Assembly: GCA_019828545.1 (NCBI GenBank)
Contig: JACVRA010000259.1
Span: 1 to 64,000 of the forward strand
Direction of reading: 5' to 3'
DNA length: 64,000 nucleotides
Source of the DNA: Paracamarosporium sp. OC-R06-R3
Lineage: Eukaryota > Ascomycota > Dothideomycetes > Pleosporales > Didymosphaeriaceae
The position numbers and the translations under genes were made by a program. This document shows, one piece after another, positions 33,041 through 45,547 of the stretch. Within the stretch, counting starts at the first letter, position 1. The number at the start of each line of letters is the position of its first letter. The notes below the pieces were generated by a model. The model was not told the origin of the DNA, did no database searches, and worked only from the letters and a program-made list of their open reading frames with translations.

Positions 33041-36000
33041 ATGAGCACGACCCGCAGCGACCGCCCACATCCGACACATGCCCCGACAGATTCCCTCCCA
33101 CGGATAGGTACCAACCCTGTCTATCCGACGAGCCCTTTGAGTGAGCCCGCGTAGTGGCCCTCCTACCGTGCTGCCTCTCGCCAACCGCCCGGCATGACTC
33201 GGCCCAAAGTCCCGCCTGGCAAGTCTCCCCAAAATTCTGCGAGTCGTCTCTAACGCGCCGTCTAGAGCAGCGGCAGCGCACAGCACAGGCGTGCGAGAGT
33301 TGCAAGCGCCGAAAGCAGAAGGTCAGTCTGTTTGCCATCTCCCATATTGGCGTCGTTAGCGAGCACTCCCACCGCCATCGGCTGCTGCCAACATCCCTGC
33401 CGTCCACTGTATGAAGCACACTGTCGTACAACCTGCCACCGTACGATGTCGTCTATCCGGCCCACTCAACAAGCGGAAATCATCATCCAGTAATTCGCTT
33501 GAGCCCACTTTCTCCCGCTTATTGTCTGTGCCAATCTTTGAATTCTTGTTCTTCGTACCGCCTGCTCCCATGACGAAGCTCATCACGAGTCGCTTCAAGA
33601 TGCCGATCCATTCTTGTAACAAGTCCAATTGTACCACACCTTGAGCCATTCTCCTGTACCATGTAACTTGGCGTTGTGTTTTTGCAATCCTAGCGGTGCC
33701 GTCTTCCCATCCCTCGTTTACGTTGAACCCGCCGCTGCCCGTAGCGTTGCTCTTCTTGTTGTTGAGAGGCTGACCAAAAAAAAAAGTGCAATGGCCTCTG
33801 CCCATGCAACACTTGTGATAAGGTAATAGAATCCATCGTAGTACCACACATGGCTAACGCTAGCAGAGGAAATTCACATGCATATACACTGAGCGGGACG
33901 CGCCCTCGCCCTCGGCCAGCGATCGACCCCCCAAAAGGCAAGCACTCGATGGCGAGCAAGGCAGCCATGTGGTGAACGATAGCTCTCCCGCGAATACTCC
34001 TACCAACGGACAGCACGCGCAAAGCCTCTCGCCAGTCGCTCACGCTTATTCCCACCCACATGTATCACCAACAATCCAGCGATCAGCCTTTGGGCCTCAA
34101 GAACCTACATCTGCACCATCAATTGTAAGTCAACCCAAGACATTCAGAGCGACGACGAGATCACCCTTAGAGAGTATTCTATTGGGGGGTACCCTAGGAT
34201 GCAGAATATCAAGGCCGAATGAACACCAATCAATGCATGTTCATTCCTTCTCCTGGTAACGCATAATACTCACAAGGGTACTCGTTGTCGTCGTTGCCCA
34301 CTGTACCTATATTTCCGCACACATATCATACACTCGTGGCCTTCAGCAACTCGCATAGTGGAAGATTACTGACGTTCGCCACAATGCTAGGCTACCAAGC
34401 GCGAAGACAATGTAACCAAGATACCCGACGAGCGGCCGTCTATAGAAACCGCGGCTACTTCCTTGCATCCACTAGCAACCGGGTACGTCGCCGCGATTCC
34501 TTGGCTCTCGAATAGGACCATGTCCTATCGTTGTCTCATAATATGTCATATATTGTTTTAGCTCCTTGTCAACCAAAACCTTATTGACTTTTCATCCGAC
34601 ATATAGACAGCCGACCGACGAACCGCCGCCACTCATCTCTCGTGGCTCAACCGTTCAAAGTGGACAAGACGAAGAGGCCGTAGTCTACTCTCAAACACGA
34701 ATGCTGCAAGATCCGACTGGCCGATTACGTACGTTTAGAAATAATGATTACTCATGTTCATAGTGTCTAGCAATACTAATCAACCACAGTCTATGTTGGG
34801 GACTCGGCAACACTTTCCTTCCTGCAACTCCTACGGATGATGGTGGAGAATGCTGCCGGACAATCACCCTTCACCAACGATCCTCGGCGGCATAAGATTG
34901 TGGAAGGTCAATTTTCGCTCCCCGCAGGCGCTCGGTACGTGGCAACATGCTTACGACTCACTTTTGTCTAAAATTCTAACTATGCCCCAGATATACCCAC
35001 CTACTGCCAGACCAGAGAACCGCCCGTGTCCTTGTGGATGCCTTCTTCATCAACACTCATGGACTGTTGCAAGTCTTCGACCGCCACAAGTTTGTGGAGA
35101 GGCTCGATAGTTGTTATTCAGACCCATTGTCTACCGAACCTCCCTGGTTATGCATACTCAACTTGGTCTTTGCCATCGGCTTGACCATGGCTGCTCCGCT
35201 TTCCGGGAGCTCCGAGGCACTCATTGTCGATAAGCTTCGGAGTGAGCATCTAGACCGAGCGGAAGTCTTTTACCTCAACGCAAAAAGCCTGAACGACCCA
35301 ATGACTGGACTCGAAGACCAGGACTTCTGGTCAGTGCAAGCGCTACTGCTGATGTCCGTATACATGCTCGCTAAGTCGAAACGGAACACTGCGTTTGCCC
35401 TTTTAGGAATGGCAGCTAGGTCAGCCCAAGCACTTGGGCTACACCGCGAGGAAACCTTGGTTATATTCAGTGCCGAGGAGCAAAAGGCGCGGAAGAACTT
35501 ATGGCGCTCACTCTTCGTTATGGATCGTCTTCTTTCGTGCTTGCTGGGTCGACCTACAGCAATATCCGAGAGCGATTGTTCTGGGGACGATCTGCGTCCT
35601 GCCGAGACAACATCAGACACATCAACCTTGAAAGCTAACTTCAATGAGACTGGCGCGTACGCTCTCGAAGCTGCTGTGCGAAGTTGTTCTGTCATCGGCT
35701 TGATATTGAAAAAAGTCTACCAACAACGCAAGATCGGCACACGACTTGCTCAAGAAATTGCTGATATATGCAAAGCCTGGCCGCGAGCTTTGCCAAGCGT
35801 CTTGCATTGGCGACAAGCATCGACGGCGACTGCCAGCCAAGGAATAGCCATATTGCATGTTAACCTTTTCTACTGCCACTCCATAATCTTGCTTACGCGC
35901 CCATTTTTCCTGTATATCCTCAACATGGAAACCCAGCGTCAAGTCAACCAGGCCTCAACCGGAAACCGGGCACCAAGGCCATACCTTCGCATGGAAAAGT

Positions 36001-36917
36001 TCAGCGAAGCATGCGTAATCGCGTCTACGCATACCGTCCTCCTTGTGAAAAACGCCTTCGATGCTGGATATCTTTCCCGAAGGAACCCCGCCGTGATATA
36101 CTTCCTCTTTGCCGCTGCGCTTGTCGTACTCGCCAACGAATTTGCCGGCCTGTACCGAGTTGAATCTCCGGATGCTTGCATCACGAATTCCATTACCATC
36201 ATGAGTTATTGCGCGGAGAGTGATCAACAGGCTAGCCGCTTAGTTTATATCCTCACCTCGTTCCGGGATGTCGTCACGCAACAGCGGGCGCGCAGAAAGC
36301 AAACACAGAACGATAATCTTAGTCTACCAAGTATCTCCTCGCAGCTGTACGGAGTGCCTTCACCCAACCAGCAGACGACACCGATTGCTGGTCAGAATGT
36401 AGATACACCGAGACTTCATCAAGTTCCAGTTCACATCTATCCGGGAATGCAGACTCTCCCTCATAGCGATCCGTCAGGGGGCTTTCAGCAAGTACAACCG
36501 CAGTCGGGTGCACCTGACCTGTCCTGTCATCTAACACCTATCCATGTAAGTATTGTAGATTTGCGTATCTTGCCTACCGAGCCCTTTTTAATCTTCCATT
36601 ACCAGGACCACCAAGCGACTGCTTCCGGTATAGGTACCTACCCGGTGGATGGCGCTACCAAACCGCCAAGCCTCTCAAACGTCCTAGACCTTTCTGGCCT
36701 CGATGCCACCCGTGTACCCAGCCTCTACTCTGAAGAGAGCGGCGCAGACGAACAGATCGACTTTGACGCGCTTTGGGCTTGGCCGAGCAATAATACTCCC
36801 GCCGTTGGGTCCCCCAGAAATATCGGTGATGCTGGGACTAACGGAATGCCACCGACACAAGGAATTGGCGATGGTTCCGTACCAATGTTTGGGGTGATTT
36901 CGCAAGAAAGAGAGTGA
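33041..36917 (+). CDS. Zn(II)2Cys6 transcription factor with fungal-specific middle homology domain
   Basis: Ten exons: 33041..33140, 33266..33321, 33787..33822, 33867..34124, 34198..34255, 34391..34482, 34611..34728, 34790..34934, 34991..36545 and 36606..36917. They give 909 residues, and every phase joins. The DNA-binding domain spans exons 2-4: Cys at 43, 46, 53, 59, 62 and 69 in CESCKRRKQKC and PCNTCDKRKFTC, spaced C-x2-C-x6-C-x5-C-x2-C-x6-C, with one extra Cys at 57. A Ser/Pro-rich linker leads to the middle homology region, which includes DAFFINTHGLLQVFDRHKF, ALLLMSVYMLAKSKRNTAF, ARSAQALGLHRE and LWRSLFVMDRLLSCLLGRP. The tail is Pro/Ser-rich. Such factors bind CGG triplets and control transport or metabolism. 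The sugar porter gene is next on the same strand. Exons 5-7 are the least certain. Confidence 0.85.
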
Positions 36918-38224
36918 TTGGAATTCGTTTGCGAATGGGTTTTACCCATGGTTTAAGATACACACTAGATTAAATAATTACAGGTGGAACGGATCTAATG
37001 GTTTGAAATGAGCGGAGGACGCAACGATTATACTCGAGCATGTCGGCGTACGTGGGATTTTGATCTAACCAGCGTGTGTGGGTTTTTTCTGATCTGGGCT
37101 TGGGACGCATCGAGAACACATTCTGGGAAGTTTTAGGGATAGTTTTGTGCGCGACTCACAACATGTACAGTAGTCAAAGGGATACAGTCATGCGGCTAGA
37201 AGTAACTTCCGGTCCTTCAAAGTTCGCAATTGTTACTTCTATTATCGCCAGCGCCGACCGCAAGACCATCAAAACCTCCACTTCGCTCTCACGATAATAC
37301 ACCGACTCCGGTCCTGCCGCGCGATCGTGGCGATGTATTCGAGCTGTTTATTCTCATGTAACACTTCACCCTCTCAATCGCGCTTCATAAAACGCAGCGT
37401 CTACCGTACCTCTGCGCACGATTCGCCTTCAACCACCGGCTCATTTGCAAGGCCTAGCTCGGGGCCACCCACAAACCAAGAAACGATGGAATCCTATCCA
37501 TCGCTCTTGTGCCAAAAGCCTACCTCGAAAGCGGGCCGCTGTCTCCGCAATAACGACAGGTCGTGGGCTGTACGATGCGGTTCGAAGTGGCGTGCGCACG
37601 AGCGTTACCCCAGACCGGGGTCGGTACTTGTTTTGAGCGCGGAGTAACTCCTCCGCCTTTGAAACGAGCACAGGAGAGGTTAGCCGCAACCCCACACGTA
37701 CGGGAACCGCCAATGGATCATGCCATAGATGGACCATCTGCCGGCGATGTTGAGGGCTCTCGTGGTGGAAGACGACAAATATGCCTCCTGAATATGCCTC
37801 ATTCAATTGCCGCGCTACGATACATTATCAAAAATTGAAGCAGAGAGGCATACTACGCTGCCCGTGACCGCGTATCTGTCTCGCCGCATCTCTATATCCC
37901 GATGTAAGCTCGCCTAGTCTACACATGCATCTGGATCGCGTGCCCAGACTCAGAGTTGTGTGAAGCATTCGCGGAAAAACTGCCACCCTCGAGGTCATCC
38001 ACCACACAACCTTCAAGCCAAGGCTGGGCAACGCTGCATAACACGGCTCGCGGTATGCCCAGTATGCCTCTTCGCAACAGCGTCCCGGCTTTTTGGTAGC
38101 GCCTGGCATGTCACGCTGGGATATATAGACGACTCTCTGCGCGCTTCTGCGGCGGACATCGCAGTCGGTTTCGACAGATCACCGAACATCGTACGGCGGC
38201 AACGTCGTCTTCTCTCTTGCCATC
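36918..38224. other. Intergenic region, promoter of the sugar-porter gene
   Basis: No coding signal on either strand. The right part is presumably the promoter of the MFS gene at 38225. No TATA box is obvious in the last 150 bases. Confidence 0.45.
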
Positions 38225-39874
38225 ATGGCTCCTACGATTGTTGAAGAGGGCATTATCCAGCAATTGATCAAGACCGACAATGTACGATGGTGGAACAAGC
38301 CCAACTTGCGCTCTTTGTATCTTCTGCTCGTCCCGTTCTGTCTTTTTATCGAGTCCACTTCTGGCTTTGATTCGTCGATGATGAACGGTATGCAAGCGTT
38401 GGTATACTGGAAAGAGTACTTTAACCACCCCAAGGGTGGTATGCTGGGGTTGTTAGTTGCTTGCTACAACCTAGGTGCCTTGACGTCGATTCCCTTTGTC
38501 CCTATCCTGTCGGACCATGTTGGACGAAGATGGAGTATCGTGTTCGGATCATGCGTGATGGTCATCGGCTCGATCATGCAGGGCCTGTCTCGAAATTGTA
38601 AGCGTTCTAGTTGAGTGCATTTCAGATGCTAACATCGAATAGTGGCCATGTTTGTTTTCTCGCGCATTTTCCTCGGTCACGGTATCGTTTACGCTATCAT
38701 CGGAGGCGCGGCTCTCCTTGGCGAACTCGGTCACCCCAAAGAGCGCGCTTTTCTGGGCTCCATGTTCAATGCCTTCTTCGGTGTCGGTGCTGTTCTTGGC
38801 GCTGGCATTGTTGTTCGCACGATCAACATCCAGAACGACTGGTCCTGGCGTCTGCCTAGTATACTGCAAGCAATGCCGTCCCTGATCCAGATCGCCTTTG
38901 CCTTCACCGTCCCCGAGAGCCCCCGATGGCTCGTCTCCAAAGACCGGTCTGAGGAGGCGCTCCAGATCCTGATCAAGTACCATGCCGAAGGCGACGCCTC
39001 TAACGAGCTGCCACACCTCGAGCTTGCTGAGATTCGCAAGGCGCTGGAGATTGAGAACGAATCCCGTAAGCGTGGATGGATCGAGCTGTTCCAGACGGCG
39101 GGTATGCGACGCCGCTCTCTCGTATCAGGCTTTCTCGGACTCTTTGTTCAATTCTCCGGCAATTCGCTCATCAGTCAATACTTGGTTCCCATTCTGGAAA
39201 TGATTGGTGTTACGGACAGGCAGCAACAAGTGCGTTACAACGTTGGCAAGGAGGCATGGGGTCTCATTATCGGTATTGTGCTCGCTGCCATTACGCCCAG
39301 GTTTCCGCGTAGGCGCATGTACTTGCTCTGTGCATCGTCGCTTCTGCTGGTGTACACCGGATGGACAGTAGCACAGGCCCGCAATCGAATTACCGGATCA
39401 GTCGAATCTGGGTATGCGGTTTTGGTCTTCATCTTTTTGTACAGCCCGGCATATTGCTTGGGATACAACGCGTTGACGTACGTGTACATGGTGGAGATCT
39501 TCCCATACTATGTGCGTACCAAGGGCTTGAGTTGGTTCCAGTTCTGGAGCAGGTCCGCGGCCATGTTCAGTAAGTTTTCTTCAAGCTCTGCTTATATTCA
39601 CATGACCTGACAATCGACAGGCAGCTTCGTCAACCCGATTGGTCTGGAAGATATCGGCTGGAAGTACTTGTTGGTATACGTGTGCTGGCTGTGCTTTGAG
39701 GTCGTCTTCATTTACTTCATGTTCCCTGAAACGTTCGGAAAGACGCTTGAGGAGTTAACGTTCTTGTTCGAAGACGAGACGGAAGCGAAACAGGCGCTCG
39801 CAGCCGCAGCAGAAAAGGTGCTACACGACCCAAGTGTTACCGAGATCCATATGGCGCCGGAGAAGAAGGCTTAG
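38225..39874 (+). CDS. MFS sugar transporter (sugar porter family)
   Basis: Three exons, 38225..38597, 38643..39569 and 39621..39874 (introns 45 and 51 bp), give 517 residues. The expected marks of the sugar porter family are in order: GFDSSMMNGM in the first membrane helix, DHVGRRWSI after helix 2, RIFLGHGI in helix 4, PESPRWLVSKDR before the central loop, and PETFGKTLEEL after helix 12. The sequence resembles the lactose-permease/hexose-transporter branch of ascomycetes. It should import a sugar with protons across the plasma membrane; the sugar cannot be named. The Zn2Cys6 gene upstream on the same strand is a possible regulator. The start is the ATG before APTIVEEGIIQQL. Confidence 0.9.
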
Positions 39875-40340
39875 CTACGCTAAGCAAGCAACACCAAGTA
39901 TTTGGAATACGATGTGAAATAGGAATACACTGTGTACTCAACGTTGGCGTACGTGTCGTCGTGGCTTGGAAAAATAGCTGTTACGCATATATAGCTAAAG
40001 TCATGATCATGAGCAAGCAGACCAACAGACAGTGTCAACTTCGCACAACAATAATCATTTCTGCTCCCGTCCAATAGCATAATCCAGTTTAACGCTATTA
40101 TCCCATTGGCCATCACACCACCAGTAAGCGCCTTCCCCTCACAGCCAGCCAGCCACCAGTTCGCCGGCAAAATGAGACCCGCCCGCCCCCGCTAGCTAGC
40201 TAGTGCAACGGACTCGCAGCGAACACAACATACATCATAACACAGTAATAACAAGACCCTTTCTAGTGTTTCCCTCGCACACCTCCTCAGCTGCATCGCA
40301 CGCCGAACTCCCTGACTCCCTCGCGACCACGAACCACACA
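39875..40340. other. Intergenic region
   Basis: It holds the 3' flank of the sugar porter and the promoter of the next gene, with a GCTAGCTAGCTAG run near 40191. No gene is seen. Confidence 0.45.
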
Positions 40341-41427
40341 ATGGTGTCTACGCGCAACCACCCCACGGCATTCCCCCCGCCCGAGGCCTCACCCACAAAG
40401 GGCTCGCCGCGCAAGTCGCGCACGTCTACGCCGGCGCCCACGGCGGAGGACGGCGATCGCACGAGCTCGAGTGCCCTCTTCGGCAAGAGTCTGCGCGAGC
40501 GCGCGGCGGAGAACGGAGTTGTCGCGAGGAAGAGCGAGGTGTCGGGTGGTGGTGGGGAAGGGTGGTCGCATACGGCGAGCAATGTGACGGTTGCGTGGAT
40601 CGCGATCAGCTTGCCGCTTGTCATTTGTGAGTTTCATTTCTTTCTTTCTGTGTTTCTCGATCGACGAGGAGGTGATGGTGGGAGATGAGGAGTGCCCGCT
40701 AATGCGTATCGTAGGGGACGTCTTATACATCCTTCTCCGCCCGCATACTATGGCTGGCGGCGCGCTGCAGTGGCCTATCTGGAAACCGTACGAGGTCTAT
40801 GCTGCTATCGACCATGTGTATGGGCAGCCTGGGTGGGATAATCAAGACGGGTTCGGCGGGGGCCAGGGCGCGATTAATGCGGTCGAAGCTGTGCTGTACG
40901 GGCTGTACCTCATGATTGTGTATAATCATGGGAAGAGGGCAGAGGGTGGTAGTGGAGTGCAGGTTGGGGAGGGAAAGAAGGGGTGGTTGAGTGGCGGGGT
41001 GAAGGTGAGGGGGAGGCACGGGAATCAGGCGCTCGTGATTGGGTTTGTGGCGAGCGTTATGACGCTGAGTAAGACGGTGCTTTATTGTGAGTATTTTCTG
41101 GGTCAGGGAGGGCAGGAGGGTATGAGGAGTGCTAATGAAGGCAGATCTTGTCGAGTACTACTCTGGGTTCAAGAACACGGCGCATAACGATTGGGTTACG
41201 TTGGCACTGTTTTACGGGGTTATGAAGTAAGTTTTTTTCTTCTCTTTCGTGGCTTGAATACAGGGAAACTTCCTCCTTGGACGACTAGACATTATTTGAA
41301 ACATTGGCTAACGCGGAACAGTGGACTCTGGGTCATCTTCCCCGCGTACATGACCGTGACTTTTGGCTCCGATATCCTTGCTGGACTTGACGCCGCAACC
41401 GGGACGAACAGCAAGAAGCAAAACTAG
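40341..41427 (+). CDS. Multi-pass membrane protein, EXPERA-like (tentative)
   Basis: Four exons, 40341..40626, 40715..41086, 41145..41226 and 41322..41427 (introns 88, 58 and 95 bp), give 281 residues. The N-terminal 75 residues are Ser/Pro/Thr-rich and soluble. The rest has several membrane segments with conserved polar points: VAWIAISLPLVIWDVLYILL then RPHTMAGGALQWPIWKPY, AINAVEAVLYGLYLMIVYNHG, VMTLSKTVLYYLVEYYSGF, HNDWVTLALFYGVMN and GLWVIFPAYMTVTFGSDIL. The five-helix layout with acidic and aromatic residues recalls EXPERA proteins (emopamil-binding/TMEM97 type) of the endoplasmic reticulum. I recognise it as a conserved fungal family but cannot prove that assignment. It converges on the gene at 41625. 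Confidence 0.65.
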
Positions 41428-41624
41428 GAATATCCCGTTAGCGAATTAATCAATCGACTGTTTTTCTTTCGACTTACACATTTCCTGGGTAACTCAACAT
41501 ACAATCCAACTTTTCTCCCCTTTTTCTCTTCTCTTCAAGCGAGACGAGGCGTCAACTCCCTTCCTTCAAAGCAACAGCCAAATCAAGCTCGAAACCGAGG
41601 CCTCGCATTCTTTGGACGCTCGCC

Positions 41625-42391
41625 CTACTTCTTCCCTCCAAAACAGCCAAACCAAGTTCGAAAGCAAGACTTCGCTTCTTTTCGACACTCGTCAGAAACC
41701 TTGTTGCCACTACGCGGTGCAAGCAGCTCAACGGAGTCCTCTGGTAGGTCAGGCATACTCATGTTCCGCAGCGGACTAGGCATCCGGGTTCCATTCGCGC
41801 CGCTAGAGTAATACCTGTGTGGACACAGTAGCGTCTGCGTACTACTCGCCGGACGCGTCCTCGGGAGATAAAGACCAGCTGCGGGATCGATGCGACGATT
41901 TAGAGCGGTGACGTGTCTTCCTCGCGTATCCGTTGGAACATCGCCTGCTGCACGAAGAGCGGCTCTGGACGAGGGGATGTCGTCGACGAGCCTTGACGAC
42001 GATGTGTGTTATTCGAGCGTAGCGGTAAGCAGAAACGCAATACTGACCTTTTCTCCTGCCACCAAGCACCATCGGTACCGGGTCCTAGAACCGAAGTCCT
42101 GCCTCCCTCCCTGTTCTCTTCTGCCGCGCTCTCCTCCAAAGTGTCACCTCGATCCACCGGCGCACTGACAACCCGTCCACGCTGTCCTCCACCCTTTGCA
42201 AATGCGCCCCGCTCTGAACTCAAAAGCAATGTCCCGCTGTCCGACCGCTCGATCCGCCGCTTTTCTGCGCTGGACTTACCATTGGAGTCGTTGGCCCAGC
42301 CATCCGGTGGCAGCTGTGAGGATATGTTTTGGCAGTGCGAGATAAGATCGCAGAGCATGCGAGGCGGGGCTGTAGCGGAGCGGTCAGCCAT
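41625..42391 (-). CDS. Conserved-looking hypothetical protein with Cys/Trp basic tail
   Basis: Two exons, 42391..42048 and 41991..41625, joined by a 56-bp GTCAGT...AAG intron, give 236 residues. The acceptor is CAAG, and both the phase and the long open frame after it support the join. There is no domain I know. The protein is Ser/Arg/Pro-rich with EKRRIERSDSGTLL, RYYSSGANGTRMPSPL and MSMPDLPEDSVELL, patterns of phosphorylated disordered proteins, and ends CFRTWFGCFGGKK, an amphipathic Cys-containing basic tail that could be acylated and bind membrane. Its start ATG is followed by ADRSATAPPR. Function unknown. Confidence 0.55.
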
Positions 42392-43240
42392 TGTTGTTGT
42401 TGTTGGCGGTTCGAGGAAAGGGTGCGTGAATGGCTGCGTTGCGGCGCGTTAGGTGGTGTTGTGTTGAGCGATTGGGGGGTGCACGCGTTTGTGCGGACGT
42501 GATTCGGCTAGTTAGGTTGTGTCGTTTGTTGTATGAGGGCGCGTTGGGGTTTGTTTTGGTTTTTGGGTTGGGCCGTTTGCGCAATGAGTGAGGGAGTGAG
42601 TGGTTGAGTGGGAAACGAGAGTGCATGCTCTCGCTCTTTCCTTTTCATTGCTGTTTGGATCGTATATAGAGGGTCCTGGTGGTATCTTGGATGCTTGCAG
42701 AGTGTGTTTACCATTCAATGTAAAGGTATGACGGAGGTCGTATCTTGTGAGAGCTGTTGATGTCTTGAGGCGTTGGTAACTGATTTGCTGCTATAAGAGA
42801 ACAACGTAGACATTTCGCCTTCTATAAGTTATTTGAATCAGTAAGAGTCTATAAAGCTTTTTGTCTGATGATTGACAGCATGCTTGCTTTCACGATAGGT
42901 AGTATCCATCGCCACCCAATGCATATACATACTTCTGCCATTACAATGTATATGGTTTAAAGCCTTACATCTATGTCAACGTTGAGAATGCTTGATTCAT
43001 AATATGGACGCATCGATCGCGCCAGTCAAATGCATTTGAACAGTCATCCAACCTCCCGCCCGCCGTAATCCGGTAACATGCTGCAATCCATCTTCTACGA
43101 CATCGTAGTGCTCACTCCTAGCCTGAAACCAACCTTCTGTAACACCAAACAACCCCCATCTCTAGCCCTAATCTTCCTGTCGCTCACTCCTTTAAACATC
43201 TAACATTTCTCCACGTTTGTACAATCTTGATCCACCATCC
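42392..43240. other. Intergenic region, no gene seen
   Basis: Promoter of the 41625-42391 gene on the left and 3' flank of the CaaX-protein gene on the right. 42450-42650 is rich in G and T on the + strand. Nothing else is recognisable. Confidence 0.45.
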
Positions 43241-44508
43241 CTACATAACAACACACCCACACAATCCCTTTTCTACTTTCTTCTTCTCCTCTGGATCACT
43301 CTTCTTCTTACTCGCCTCAGATCTCCGCCCGATGCTGACTTGTCTCCGCCTCGCAGCAAGCTCTTGCATCCCCTCGGCATTCCCAAACGGTCCTTCATCT
43401 CCACCCTTGATGTGCACTCTCTTCCGCTCCATTTCGTCCCGTCCTGGTGTGGAGAACGTAGCTGCGCTAGCTGAGCTCGTTGCTGAGGGATAGTGGTGAG
43501 AATAGGATTGAGTTGTGCCCTGAGGTTGAGGAGCTGATATTGCGTTCGGGTTGGTTCGCTGGGGAGGGGTTTTCCATGATGATGGGAGGGTCTTGCGCGG
43601 GCGGGATTGGAGTGAGGTTTGTGCGGCGGGAGAGGGGTGAGACTGGGGAGTAGACTGGGGAGAGTTTAAGACGTGGTAGGTAGGGCGTGAAGCTGGTCGT
43701 GTCGGATCGATTGCTTGGTGTTGATATGAAGGGGACGATTGCGGTGTGGATGTAAATGGGTCTTCTGTGGGAAACAGCGTGAATTCGCCTAGCCGCGCTC
43801 TCTCGTCGTCTGACACGGCTGTCGTCGCTTTAGAGGGACCGGCAGGCATCTTTGGCTCCGTTGAAATGGCTTTGGTCTCGGTCTTCGCTGAAAAGTCTCG
43901 CTTCTCGCTTGCTTGGGCCGGGGACAATGGGCTGGACGACAACACAGGGCGGTGCTGGCGCGGGGTACCCAATTTTGACGGAGAAATTCGACCTGCCTTG
44001 CGGCGTTTGAGATCTACAGCTTTTCTACTGCGACCAGACGTGAGGTTTGCAGGCGCAGGAATGCGCGAGGGTGTTATCCTTCTGCTGATGTTTGATCGTC
44101 CCGACGGCGAGTTCAATGAGCGCGTGTGTGAGACGTTGTGTTCATTGCCAATTTTCGAGTGAACTTCGACTATGCCATCAGCTTCGTTTACTCACGTTTC
44201 TCTTTTGATGTTTTGCTCGATAGCTCCGTTTACCCAACTTCCGAATCGGGCTTTTCGCGGGGCTCAATCGGGGACTTACCGCCTGATGACAGCACTGTTT
44301 TATCGGCACTTCTACACTCCAAATTTTTCATAGAGTGTATGTTTGTAGGGCGTCGCGGTGTCGATTGTGTGGCATAGCCTTGGGATAGGGCCTCGGAGAG
44401 GGAGTCAGGTGAGGGCGTCACGCGGCGGATAGTGGAGCTCATGCTGTATGAGCTCACGGGACGCGTTGGGGAGTATGAAATTGTGTGTGGTTGGACGCGC
44501 GTCGCCAT
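43241..44508 (-). CDS. Disordered Ser/Pro-rich protein ending in a CaaX motif (CVVM)
   Basis: Two exons, 44508..44280 and 44169..43241, with a 110-bp GTAAGT...ATAG intron in consistent phase, give 385 residues. The start is the ATG of ATRVQPHTISYSP. The body is low-complexity and basic with ISRRITPSRIPAPAN and TLFPTEDPFTSTP; no domain is recognised. The C-terminus runs through a Lys-rich stretch (KKKSDPEEKKKVEKG) into LCGCVVM. CVVM fits a CaaX box for farnesylation, and the polybasic segment beside it is the usual second membrane signal. This suggests a membrane-associated scaffold or signalling protein; its partner is unknown. Confidence 0.65.
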
Positions 44509-45547
44509 TTTCTCTGGCCTCTTATGTCGTCTTGGGAGATCAGTGGACTGGAAAAGGTGGATACGACGTTTAATCCAAGAGTGGCAGCTGTTTGGCGTTG
44601 AAAGTTTAGTCTGCGAGCAGCTTGCGGATATAAGAGGGGCCAAGAAAGGTGTAAAAGCGGTGTAAAAGTGTGAGTGAAGGGGTTGTTCCTTTGTTTAGGG
44701 CTTGTTGCTATGGCAGGGTCACTTTCAACCTTACGCTGAAGAGTCATCTTCACCTAGAACAAAGGCAAGGTAGTTAAAGACATAACAATTGATATAATTG
44801 GCTGACTCAACTCAATACCGCAATCGACGGTGATACTAGCTTAGAAATTTGTATTCGGATATCCCCGCTGTTGAGCCCATCATTTCACGCGTTTACTCGC
44901 TGGTCAGTTTCGCGATGGACTCCTGCATCCACTGCGGTGTATCCGGGTAGAAATTCGCGACACTCCTAAGCAAACCGATCGCTCTAGCTATGATGCACTC
45001 GGGAGATTGAATGGTTTTTAGCGTTTTTAAAGCTTTTCTTCATTGTTGTCTCCTCTGGTCGGAAACTCTATTTGGCAAGAGCGTTGTATGATGTACTAAT
45101 ATCCTTTGCCAAGCTGGAATTCTCCGCCATATCCTCACATTAACAAGCTATAGAATCATGACGCTGTTACTGGTGGAAACAAGCAGCCAGAAGTGCGCCT
45201 TCTAAACAGACCAAAATTCCAAGCAATAAACTACGTCGTAACATCATGACTTTCTGATATGAAGGGTCTGCTCTGTCTCAGGATGGGTTTTCACTAATGT
45301 AATCGCGAGATAGATTGGATTCGACACGTCTTTGAGTTGGAGCATACTCTATCATCGTAGGCTTTCACCTTCACCATGGCTGTGTAACAGCCTTAGGCCT
45401 TCGAGGACGCTTACTCGTTCTCCGCAAAGACTCAACTGAGCACAGAATTCTTCTATCTTCTTCTCCTAGAATCTTTTATATCTCTGTTGTTCGGGAACAG
45501 CGATAGCCTTTGCTTCGAAAACAAAACGCAGCCCAAAAATTGTTCAA
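44509..45547. other. Intergenic region, no gene seen
   Basis: Promoter of the CaaX-protein gene to about 44800, then mixed sequence without coding signal up to the 3' end of the F-box-like gene. Confidence 0.45.

Noticed and set aside
35034..36917. Zn2Cys6 factor as a shorter protein from 35034
   Set aside because: That start is GTG and lacks the DNA-binding domain; seven or more upstream exons join in phase to give the complete factor.
30595..39874. Secondary-metabolite cluster (CoA-transferase, Zn2Cys6 factor, MFS)
   Set aside because: No PKS, NRPS, terpene or other core enzyme is present, and the transporter is of sugar-porter type.
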